NCBI GenBank assembly: GCA_945903555.1
Contig: CAMDOJ010000131.1
Span: 1-5,071, forward strand
Source of the DNA: Chthoniobacter flavus
GTDB taxonomy: Bacteria > Verrucomicrobiota > Verrucomicrobiia > Chthoniobacterales > Terrimicrobiaceae
Reading direction: 5' to 3'
DNA length: 5,071 bases
Part shown: one piece after another, positions 1 through 5,071 of the stretch
Layout: every line of letters begins with the position of its first letter
Numbering within the stretch: position 1 is the first letter of the stretch
The notes under the pieces: generated by a model
The model's input: the letters and a program-made list of their open reading frames with translations, nothing else
Databases searched by the model: none
What the model was told of the DNA's origin: nothing
Translations under genes and position numbers: made by a program

Positions 1-335
1 CAGACGAAGTGGAGGCCTTTGTTGCGAACGAGCGCGCCGGGGAGGAGTCCGCTCTCACAGAGGATCTGGAAACCATTGCAGATGCCGATGACGGTGCCGC
101 CGGATGCGGCGAAGCTTTTTACTGCTTGCATGATCGGTGAGAAGCTGGCGATGGCTCCGCAGCGGAGGTAGTCACCATAAGAAAAGCCTCCTGGAATGAC
201 GACGGTGTCGAATCCAGAAAGCGAAGTATCCTTGTGCCAGACAAAGTCGGCGGTGGCGCCGGGGAGGGCGTTGAGTGCGAGAACGCAGTCCTGGTCGCAG
301 TTCGAGCCAGGGAAGCGGATGACGGCGAATTTCAT
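1..335 (-). CDS. purQ: PurQ, phosphoribosylformylglycinamidine synthase glutaminase subunit (3' end cut off by the window)
   Basis: PurQ hydrolyses glutamine and passes ammonia to PurL for conversion of FGAR to FGAM, the fourth step of cytosolic purine synthesis. The visible 111 codons begin MKFAVIRFPGSNCDQDC, the usual PurQ opening, and continue with PGGFSYGDYLRCGAIAS (residues 48-64), typical of the family. The class I amidotransferase nucleophile elbow GICNGFQ has its catalytic Cys at residue 86. The last full codon is Val111 in KGLHFV, and the next codon begins TG, which fits the family's usual Cys. The catalytic His and Glu of the triad should lie beyond the left edge; PurQ is normally about 220-270 residues. 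The ATG at 335 shares its A with the purS stop codon (TAATG), so translation is probably coupled to purS. The identification is secure; only completeness is unknown. Confidence 0.96.
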   Translation of the reverse strand, partial: MKFAVIRFPGSNCDQDCVLALNALPGATADFVWHKDTSLSGFDTVVIPGGFSYGDYLRCGAIASFSPIMQAVKSFAASGGTVIGICNGFQILCESGLLPGALVRNKGLHFV

Positions 336-562
336 TATTTGGTAATCGAGTAGTCCTCGATGACGGGGTTGGAAAGGAGCTCGCGGGCGGCGCGGTGGAT
401 TTCCGATTCCTCGGTGTTGTCGGGAAGTTCGATTTCTACGACCTTGCCGATGCGCACGCGGCCTACTCCTGCGAGGCCCAGATGCTTGAGGGCTTCGGCA
501 GCAGCGGCCCCTTGCGGATCGAGGACAGATGGTTTTGGCATGACGTTAACGAGGATTTTCAT
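335..562 (-). CDS. purS: PurS, small structural subunit of FGAM synthase
   Basis: PurS is a small dimeric protein that bridges PurQ and PurL in the PurSQL formylglycinamidine ribonucleotide synthase found in organisms lacking the large fused PurL. The 75-residue product starts MKILVNVMPKPSVLDPQG, the hallmark PurS N-terminus. It continues with GVGRVRIGKVVEIEL around residues 33-47 and an amphipathic helix near the end (EIHRAARELLSNPVIED). Its length matches the family (about 80). I chose the ATG at 562 over an in-frame TTG at 598 because 562 gives the canonical start and forms an ATGA overlap with the lnt stop at 561-559. No strong Shine-Dalgarno lies close to this ATG, which fits translational coupling to lnt. 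The stop overlaps the purQ start by one base. Confidence 0.95.
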   Translation of the reverse strand: MKILVNVMPKPSVLDPQGAAAAEALKHLGLAGVGRVRIGKVVEIELPDNTEESEIHRAARELLSNPVIEDYSITK

Positions 563-2178
563 GGGTCGAAGGGTTCCCTTTCCGATGGATTCGAACAAGC
601 GGATTTTTTGGATTTAAAGCGGATAATGAAGGTGAATGTAGTCCAAATAATTGATAGGGAGACGCAAAGGATGGAAAAAACCTCCCCGTATCGCGCATAG
701 AAAGTGGGTTGCGGATGGGTGGGAACGGGGATTTTGCCGAAAAGAACACCCTGCATGAATGTGCTTCCATCGTCATCGCGAAGGGTCTCGCGAACGAATC
801 CATGGCGGTCGATGGCGCAGGTGACGCCGGTATTTGCAGCGCGCAGCATGGGAATCTTCGTCTCGGCACATCGGAAAACGGCATTTTGCAAGTGTTGGGA
901 GGATCCGGCGCTTTTGAGGAACCATCCGTCATTGGTCACCACCACAAAGATCTGTGCGCCCATGAGAGCGAAGTGCCGAGCGAGATCGCCTAGGGTGTCT
1001 TCAAAGCAAACGAGCGGCCCGAGTTTCACTGGCTTGGCTTGCATATTGAGGATTTTGTATTCGGTGCCGGGATCAAAATCCGATGGTACTAGGTCGCCCA
1101 CGATTTTGGAGATGAGAGGGAATTCTTCGCGAAGGGGGACGTATTCACCGAACGGAACAAGGTGGATTTTGTGATAGAGTTGGGCTTCTTTTCCTTGATC
1201 CGTGAGGAGGGCAATGGAGTTAAAGTCCCCGTTCTCGCCCCAATGCACGGTACCGAGAAGGAGGTCGCCTTTGTGCTGTTGGGCGAGACCGCGAACCATA
1301 TCCCATGTCATCTGGTGACCGAGAAGGGGATTCGGCGTCGAGGATTCGGGCCAGAGTATGAGATCGGGCTGCATGGCGATCGCGGAGAGGGTTTGGTTTT
1401 TGTAAATTTCCAGCACATCGAATTCGAGTGCAGGATTATTCCTGTTCTCTTGGGAGATATTCGCCTGTATCGCGGCAAAACTCATTTCCGTGCTCTCTGG
1501 AGCGGGCTGAATGATCGTACGCAGGCCGTAGATCCAAGCGAGGGCGACGAGGGCGAGCGTGATCGCAAAATCGTAGTGCGGGCGGCGCGCGCCGCGACCG
1601 ATCTCCATCGCCAAGCGTTTGATCGTGGCAGCGAGCATGAGATTCGTCATCGCCACCAAAAAGGAAATTCCGCCGACGCCGGTGATGTCAGCAATCTGAA
1701 TGAGCGGGATATTTTTGTGTTGAGCTATGCCGAGTCCGTTCCAACCGAAAGCGGGGAAGATGATCCCGCGAAGCCATTCCATTGCGACCCATGCCGCCGC
1801 TCCCAAGATGCAGACCCGCAGATTGTGAAGGGAGCGAAGCCAAGCATCTTCCCCCCCCGCCGGAGGTTTTAACGTGCCAACGATCACGACCCATACTGCG
1901 ATATAAATGGCAAAGTAGAGCACCAGTAGCAACGTTCCCGGCCAAGTGAGCGTGGTGAGCCAAGAGGAGGAAATCGCAAAAAACACCAGACCGCACACGT
2001 AGCCCAACCCAGCGACGCGTCGCCAGTCACTGCGCTCAGAGGGGGCTGAAAACCAAATCGCCCAAATCATCGGCACAAGAGCGACCCAGCAAAGATCCCC
2101 CCAGCCCCAAGGCGGAAAGCACAAACCGAGCAGCACGCCGCTCAACACCGATAAAAGCCATGGTAAAATGCGAGACAT
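559..2178 (-). CDS. lnt: Lnt, apolipoprotein N-acyltransferase
   Basis: Lnt transfers an acyl chain from phospholipid to the N-terminal cysteine of apolipoproteins at the inner membrane, the last step of lipoprotein maturation. The 539-residue product has the expected build. Hydrophobic segments lie near residues 4-22, 29-43, 56-73, 80-103, 121-139, 171-185 and 203-223, then comes a periplasmic nitrilase-like domain, then a final membrane helix near 499-519. The catalytic triad is visible: Glu278 in ILWPESS, Lys337 in HKIHLVPFGEYVP and Cys391 in VCFED; VTNDGWF follows at 414-420. Length is close to E. coli Lnt (512). The ATG at 2178 starts MSRILPWLLSVLSG directly before the first helix. The frame stays open upstream to 2439, with further ATGs at 2205 and 2223. 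No clear Shine-Dalgarno precedes any of these; 2178 fits the family and the predicted promoter best. A run of eight G on the coding strand (1858-1851) lies between helices 4 and 5. It is the first gene of an lnt-purS-purQ operon. Confidence 0.96.
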   Translation of the reverse strand: MSRILPWLLSVLSGVLLGLCFPPWGWGDLCWVALVPMIWAIWFSAPSERSDWRRVAGLGYVCGLVFFAISSSWLTTLTWPGTLLLVLYFAIYIAVWVVIVGTLKPPAGGEDAWLRSLHNLRVCILGAAAWVAMEWLRGIIFPAFGWNGLGIAQHKNIPLIQIADITGVGGISFLVAMTNLMLAATIKRLAMEIGRGARRPHYDFAITLALVALAWIYGLRTIIQPAPESTEMSFAAIQANISQENRNNPALEFDVLEIYKNQTLSAIAMQPDLILWPESSTPNPLLGHQMTWDMVRGLAQQHKGDLLLGTVHWGENGDFNSIALLTDQGKEAQLYHKIHLVPFGEYVPLREEFPLISKIVGDLVPSDFDPGTEYKILNMQAKPVKLGPLVCFEDTLGDLARHFALMGAQIFVVVTNDGWFLKSAGSSQHLQNAVFRCAETKIPMLRAANTGVTCAIDRHGFVRETLRDDDGSTFMQGVLFGKIPVPTHPQPTFYARYGEVFSILCVSLSIIWTTFTFIIRFKSKKSACSNPSEREPFDP

Positions 2179-2221
2179 GAGGGGAGGGATTAAAATCAAC
2201 ACCATCGGGCATGGCACGCAC

Positions 2222-2251
2222 ATTCTAAAACAGAAAAATCCAGCATCCCAA
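2222..2251 (-). promoter_or_regulatory. Candidate sigma70-like promoter for lnt-purS-purQ
   Basis: On the minus strand the -35 box reads TTGGGA (2251-2246; 4 of 6 consensus bases) and the -10 box reads TAGAAT (2227-2222; 5 of 6), with an 18-base spacer. Transcription would begin near 2215, giving a leader of about 37 bases before the preferred lnt start at 2178. That start point lies downstream of the ATG at 2223, arguing against that codon. It is found by eye only; verrucomicrobial promoter rules are not well known to me. Confidence 0.4.
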
Positions 2252-2320
2252 AACTTGGGTGCGGAGGGACTTTTCATTTGCAGGCTTCCAATCGGTGGGT
2301 CATATTGTTGTTTCCAAGTA

Positions 2321-3145
2321 ATGGCCTCATTAAGAATCCTCCTCATTCTAGCCGTTTTTGCATTTGTGCAGGCGACCGCCTTCGCTGCTGCTTCTTCGGA
2401 TTTTGAAAAAATGGCTCTCTCGCTTCGAGAAAAAGCCATTTTGAAGGTCGAGCCGCCGGTTGTTTCCAGTACGAGTGCCCCCGTTTCCAGTCGCTACCAG
2501 TGGAAGCGTGATATCGTCACCACAGTCTTCTGGGTTGGGGAACGTCCCACACGCAACAACCCCGTTCCGAATAACAAAAGTTCTTGGGATTCACAGTGGC
2601 ATAGAAACTTCGGGGGCTACGATGATCCTGATCCAAAGGCTCGCAATGGATGGATAACCAAGAAATTCACTCCACGACAAAATCCTTTTTACATTGCTCT
2701 TCCTTACAATGACGTAACTCTAGGTCGGACCAAGCCAGAGTCAAAAGGCATCCCATGGTATCGTGATGCCTTCGAAAAAGCGGGAAAATCCGTTTGCAAA
2801 GGGCGTTGGGTGGCGGTTCAGCACGGGCGACGTGTCGCTTACGCTCAATGGGAGGATTGTGGTCCCTTTCGGACGGATCATTTTAATTATGTGTTTGGAA
2901 AAGAGAGGCCTAAGTCGAATCTAAACCAAGGAGCCGGGCTGGATGTTTCGCCCGCTATTCGGGACTATCTTGGCATAGGAGGGAAGGATGTTTGCGATTG
3001 GAAATTCGTGGATGCCAGAGATGTGCCTGAAGGGCCTTGGACTCGCTACGGAGACAATAACACATTTGTTCTCCAGAGGCGGGGAGAAAACCTCAATGTG
3101 GTCGATCGTAATAACGCTCGGACCGCAGCCCGCTCCTATCGGTGA
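2321..3145 (+). CDS. Secreted conserved protein of unknown function with an RlpA-like double-psi beta-barrel signature
   Basis: The 274-residue product begins with a clear Sec signal peptide: MASLR, a hydrophobic core over residues 6-19, and probable cleavage after AFA at about residue 22. The mature protein is therefore exported to the periplasm or outside. Residues 60-130 carry FWVGE, NPVPNNKSSWDSQW, FGGYDDPDP and NPFYIALPYND. Residues 157-240 carry VCKGRW, YAQWEDCGPFRTDH and NQGAGLDVSPAIRDYLGIGG, then DVCDWKFV and PEGPW. I recall similar uncharacterised proteins in Verrucomicrobiota and neighbouring phyla. The order GPF ... GLDVSPA..DYLG parallels GPF ... IDLS.AAA..LG in the barrel of RlpA lytic transglycosylases, so a related fold is inferred, not shown. 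Three Cys (159, 180, 225) lie in the mature protein. I chose the ATG at 2321 because it begins the signal peptide; the upstream in-frame extension to 2168 has no such logic. The ribosome site is weak. It diverges from lnt. Confidence 0.85.
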   Translation: MASLRILLILAVFAFVQATAFAAASSDFEKMALSLREKAILKVEPPVVSSTSAPVSSRYQWKRDIVTTVFWVGERPTRNNPVPNNKSSWDSQWHRNFGGYDDPDPKARNGWITKKFTPRQNPFYIALPYNDVTLGRTKPESKGIPWYRDAFEKAGKSVCKGRWVAVQHGRRVAYAQWEDCGPFRTDHFNYVFGKERPKSNLNQGAGLDVSPAIRDYLGIGGKDVCDWKFVDARDVPEGPWTRYGDNNTFVLQRRGENLNVVDRNNARTAARSYR

Positions 3146-3505
3146 TCACTCCTCAATGGAGGCCTTCAATTCTTCGATTGTGGCAAATTCTAGAGTCGAG
3201 GCATGCGTGGATTTGAGCTCGACCTGCGGAGCCACGCCAGCGTCGCAAGCTTCCTTCCAGCGACTGGCACAAATGCACCAACGGTCGCCCGGTTTGAGTC
3301 CGGGAAATTGATATTCCGGACGCGGTGTGATGAGGTCGTTCCCTCGCAACAGGGAGAACTCGAGAAAGTCCGCCGTCATGATCGCACACACGGTATGAAT
3401 TCCAACGTCACCGTGTCCGGTATGACAAAACCCATCCCGAAAAAATCCCGTCAGCGGTGAATAACAGCAGGGCTCCAATTCGCCTCCCAATACATTTCTA
3501 GCCAT
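3146..3505 (-). CDS. DUF2237 family protein
   Basis: The 119-residue product matches what I know of the DUF2237 family (small bacterial proteins of unknown function) along its whole length. It starts MARNVLGGELEPCCYSPLTG, followed by FFRDGFCHTG, HTVCAIMTADFLEFSLLRGNDL, TPRPEYQFPGLKPGDRWCICASRW and EAGVAP-like and TH...LEF-like segments. Conserved cysteines lie at 13, 14, 27, 40, 77 and 79, with an invariant-looking GDRWC.C motif, which would suit metal binding or a redox role; neither is demonstrated. It has no signal peptide, so it is cytosolic. The frame is open upstream to 3628, but family similarity begins exactly at the ATG at 3505, and a TAGGG element ends 8 bases before that ATG. Its stop directly abuts the stop of the secreted-protein gene. 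It diverges from lysA across 121 bases. Confidence 0.88.
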   Translation of the reverse strand: MARNVLGGELEPCCYSPLTGFFRDGFCHTGHGDVGIHTVCAIMTADFLEFSLLRGNDLITPRPEYQFPGLKPGDRWCICASRWKEACDAGVAPQVELKSTHASTLEFATIEELKASIEE

Positions 3506-3626
3506 GGAAAAGACCCTAGCGATCCTTGCCCGAGTTGACCAGTTTGAAAAAACGTCACGGCATAAGGTCTCGCCAGCGGAAAGAATAAGAGAAAATGGAG
3601 TGGCTGGAATCTTTCTGTAAGTTGAC

Positions 3627-4943
3627 ATGAGGCGAAAAGAAACCCATTTTCTCGCAGTGCATTTCTTTTCCTATGTTGATGGCTCCTTGCGTTGCGAGGG
3701 GGTTGAGCTGAACAAGATCGCCGATGAGTTTGGAACACCCGCGTATGTTTATTCTGCAGGAACAATAAGGGAGAACTACCGCCGGCTCGACCAAGCCTTG
3801 GCTCCCCTAGACCATTTGGTTTGCTACGCGGTGAAGGCCAACTCGAACATTGCCGTACTCAACCTGCTCGCAAAAATCGGATCCGGCTTTGATATCGTTT
3901 CGGGTGGCGAGTTGTTTCGCGTCTTGAAGGCGGGCGGTCGCGCGGACCGCTGCACCTTCGCTGGGGTAGGGAAGACTCGTGAGGAAATCGCCTATGCCCT
4001 CCGCGAGGGGGTTTATTCATTTAATGTCGAAAGCGAAGGCGAACTCGAACGCATCAATGACGTCGCCGGCGAACTCGGGCTCAAGGCGCCCGTGGCCATT
4101 CGAGTGAATCCCGATGTGGATGCAAAAACGCACAAATTTATCTCGACTGGAAAAAGTAAAAACAAATTTGGGATTGGGATCGACCGAGCCCTAGAGGTTT
4201 ACAAGGTGGCGGCCGCACTACCTCATCTCAAAATTCGAGGAGTTCAGACTCATATTGGTTCGCAGATTCTCGAGTCCGGACCCTTTGCCGAAGCGGCTTC
4301 CAAACTCGCCTCGCTCGTGACCGAACTGAAGGCCTGCTACGACATTGAGTTTTTCGATTTCGGTGGAGGCATCGGCATCGTTTACGACGAAGCCCTCAGC
4401 AGTGGATCACCCGATTGGTGGAGCCATGGCGACCAAGCCCGTCGTATGACGCCCGAGGATTACGCCGCAGCGATCATTCCCGCACTGAAGCCACTCGGGT
4501 TGCGGATTCTCTTTGAGCCTGGACGTTTCCTCGTTGGCAATGCCGGTGCTCTGCTTTCGACTGTGCAGTATGTGAAGCAGACGCCCGCCAAAACCTTCAC
4601 CATCGTCGATGCGGCCATGAATGATCTCATTCGCCCCGCTCTTTACGAAGGGTGGCATGAAATCGTCCCGCTTCAGCAAACAAAGGAGCAATCGATCACA
4701 ATGGATGTCGTCGGTCCTGTCTGCGAAAGCGGAGACTTTTTTGCCCAAGATCGAGGGATCCCTCCGCTTGCTCCCGGGGAACGAGTTGCGATTCTGAGTT
4801 CCGGAGCCTACGGGTTCGTGATGTCCTCGAACTACAATTCTCGGCCGCTCTTGCCCGAGATCCTTGTCGATGGAGACAAAGTGCACCTCGCCCGTTCTCG
4901 CCAAACGATGGATGACCTCATTCGCGGTGAGTTGTTGCCTTGA
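3627..4943 (+). CDS. lysA: LysA, diaminopimelate decarboxylase
   Basis: LysA is a PLP enzyme that decarboxylates meso-diaminopimelate to L-lysine, the final step of lysine synthesis in the cytosol. The 438-residue product is a complete fold III decarboxylase. The PLP lysine is Lys70 in CYAVKANSN. Other family motifs are FDIVSGGEL (88-96), RVNPDVDAKTHKFISTGK (159-176), KFGIG (180-184), THIGSQ (208-213), FGGGIG (245-250), FEPGRFLVGNAG (296-307), the dimer-active-site CESGDFF (366-372) with Cys366, and GAYGFVMSSNYNSRP (393-407). Residues 252-276 form a longer loop than in most LysA proteins. The start is uncertain. ATG 3627 gives ten extra residues, while GTG 3657 gives MHFFSYVDG, the usual LysA opening, and 428 residues. 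Neither has a good Shine-Dalgarno. It converges with an AttH-like gene 15 bases downstream. No lysR-type regulator or lysine riboswitch is visible nearby. Confidence 0.97.
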   Translation: MRRKETHFLAVHFFSYVDGSLRCEGVELNKIADEFGTPAYVYSAGTIRENYRRLDQALAPLDHLVCYAVKANSNIAVLNLLAKIGSGFDIVSGGELFRVLKAGGRADRCTFAGVGKTREEIAYALREGVYSFNVESEGELERINDVAGELGLKAPVAIRVNPDVDAKTHKFISTGKSKNKFGIGIDRALEVYKVAAALPHLKIRGVQTHIGSQILESGPFAEAASKLASLVTELKACYDIEFFDFGGGIGIVYDEALSSGSPDWWSHGDQARRMTPEDYAAAIIPALKPLGLRILFEPGRFLVGNAGALLSTVQYVKQTPAKTFTIVDAAMNDLIRPALYEGWHEIVPLQQTKEQSITMDVVGPVCESGDFFAQDRGIPPLAPGERVAILSSGAYGFVMSSNYNSRPLLPEILVDGDKVHLARSRQTMDDLIRGELLP

Positions 4944-4958
4944 TCTGGTCGGTCCATT

Positions 4959-5071
4959 TTACTGGGCCTGCATGCCAACGATGCGGCCTGAGTAACCTGT
5001 CATCTCTAGATACCCTTGGCCTTTGACTGGACGTCTGTCGTGTGTGCCCTCGGCTCCAACCGCTCCCTCCC
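4959..5071 (-). CDS. C-terminal end of an AttH/CrtC-like (lipocalin-like) protein, N-terminal part outside the window
   Basis: Only the last 36 codons and a TAA stop are present. The reading is EGAVGAEGTH, then RRPVKGQGYLEMTGYSG and RIVGMQAQ. The two bases at the window edge (GG on the coding strand) suit a preceding Trp codon, giving WEGAV. The pattern WEG.V...G.....PV.G.GYLE(M/L)TGY is the C-terminal strand signature I associate with the AttH/CrtC family (carotenoid 1,2-hydratase-like lipocalin fold), whose members are often exported and mostly uncharacterised. The frame is open from the edge to the stop, and the match to a family ending is good for so short a piece. The call could still be wrong at family level. 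It converges with lysA, with 15 bases between stops. Confidence 0.68.
   Translation of the reverse strand, partial: EGAVGAEGTHDRRPVKGQGYLEMTGYSGRIVGMQAQ
4964..4989 (+). terminator. Candidate hairpin downstream of lysA, inside the end of the convergent AttH-like gene
   Basis: An inverted repeat pairs GGCC (4965-4968) with GGCC (4985-4988) and GCAT (4970-4973) with ATGC (4981-4984). There is one unpaired T at 4969 and a 7-base loop; G4964 and T4989 can add a wobble pair. It begins about 20 bases after the lysA stop, a sensible place for transcript termination or 3'-end protection. There is no T run after it on either strand, so it is not a standard intrinsic terminator. Confidence 0.3.

Noticed and set aside
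704..1174. Plus-strand open frame of 156 codons
   Set aside because: It is antisense to the lnt catalytic domain, has no recognisable motifs or ribosome site, and its frame is explained by lnt codon use.
1162..1872. Plus-strand open frame of 236 codons
   Set aside because: It lies wholly antisense to lnt, whose catalytic and membrane motifs are intact. Its composition is Arg/Glu/Asp-rich without family motifs, as expected for a shadow frame.
2278..2306. Possible promoter for the secreted-protein gene (TTGCAG at 2278, CATATT at 2301)
   Set aside because: The spacing is 17, but the boxes match only three and four of six bases, and the predicted start would leave almost no leader before 2321.
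2179..2439. N-terminal extension of lnt by 87 residues
   Set aside because: The added sequence is not Lnt-like, runs antisense through the signal peptide of the divergent gene, and starts upstream of the candidate promoter.
3151..3162. CCTC-AATG-GAGG mini-hairpin near the convergent stops
   Set aside because: A four-pair stem with no T run on either strand is too weak to be a terminator.
3535..3566. Possible lysA promoter, TTGACC at 3535 with CATAAG at 3561
   Set aside because: The 20-base spacer is too long and the -10 box matches only four of six bases; no better pair was seen, so I do not call it.
3573..3615. Short inverted repeats before lysA (CCAGC/GCTGG and GAAAGA/TCTTTC)
   Set aside because: The pairings are 5-6 bases, cross each other and have long loops; this is compatible with chance and does not resemble a lysine riboswitch.
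3506..3628. 41-residue N-terminal extension of the DUF2237 protein
   Set aside because: The family match begins at the ATG at 3505, which has its own TAGGG element. The extension would fill the whole divergent intergenic region and leave no promoter space.
4407..4904. Minus-strand open frame of 165 codons
   Set aside because: It is antisense to the conserved C-terminal half of lysA; no motifs support it.

Overview
The window reads as chromosomal housekeeping DNA from a Gram-negative (diderm) bacterium. It carries apolipoprotein N-acyltransferase and a meso-diaminopimelate decarboxylase, and purine synthesis uses a separate PurS/PurQ pair rather than one fused enzyme. The look of LysA, the Lnt-PurS-PurQ order and the secreted 'CGPF / GAGLDVSPA' protein make me lean towards Verrucomicrobiota. 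That is inference from remembered family resemblance, not a search result. No mobile element, CRISPR array, rRNA or tRNA is visible.

Layout, left to right. On the minus strand, lnt (2178-559), purS (562-335) and purQ (335 to beyond base 1) are packed with overlapping stop and start codons (ATGA, then TAATG), so they form one translationally coupled operon reading leftwards. A reasonable sigma70-like promoter for it lies at 2222-2251. On the plus strand, a secreted protein of unknown function (2321-3145) diverges from lnt. Its C-terminal half resembles a double-psi beta-barrel (RlpA-like) core. It converges with a DUF2237-family gene (minus, 3505-3146), and the two stop codons touch with no base between them. 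After a 121-base divergent intergenic region comes lysA (plus, 3627-4943). The right edge (minus, 4959-5071) holds the last 36 codons of a gene too short here to appear as a normal ORF; its ending looks like an AttH/CrtC lipocalin-like protein.

Functionally, Lnt completes lipoprotein maturation at the inner membrane. PurS and PurQ are the small subunits of formylglycinamidine ribonucleotide synthase (PurSQL). LysA makes lysine and draws on the same diaminopimelate pool used for peptidoglycan. The secreted protein and the AttH-like protein have no established role. I found no convincing new defence or mobile system. The most uncharacterised items are the secreted barrel-like protein, the DUF2237 protein, the abutting convergent stops and a G8 run inside lnt.
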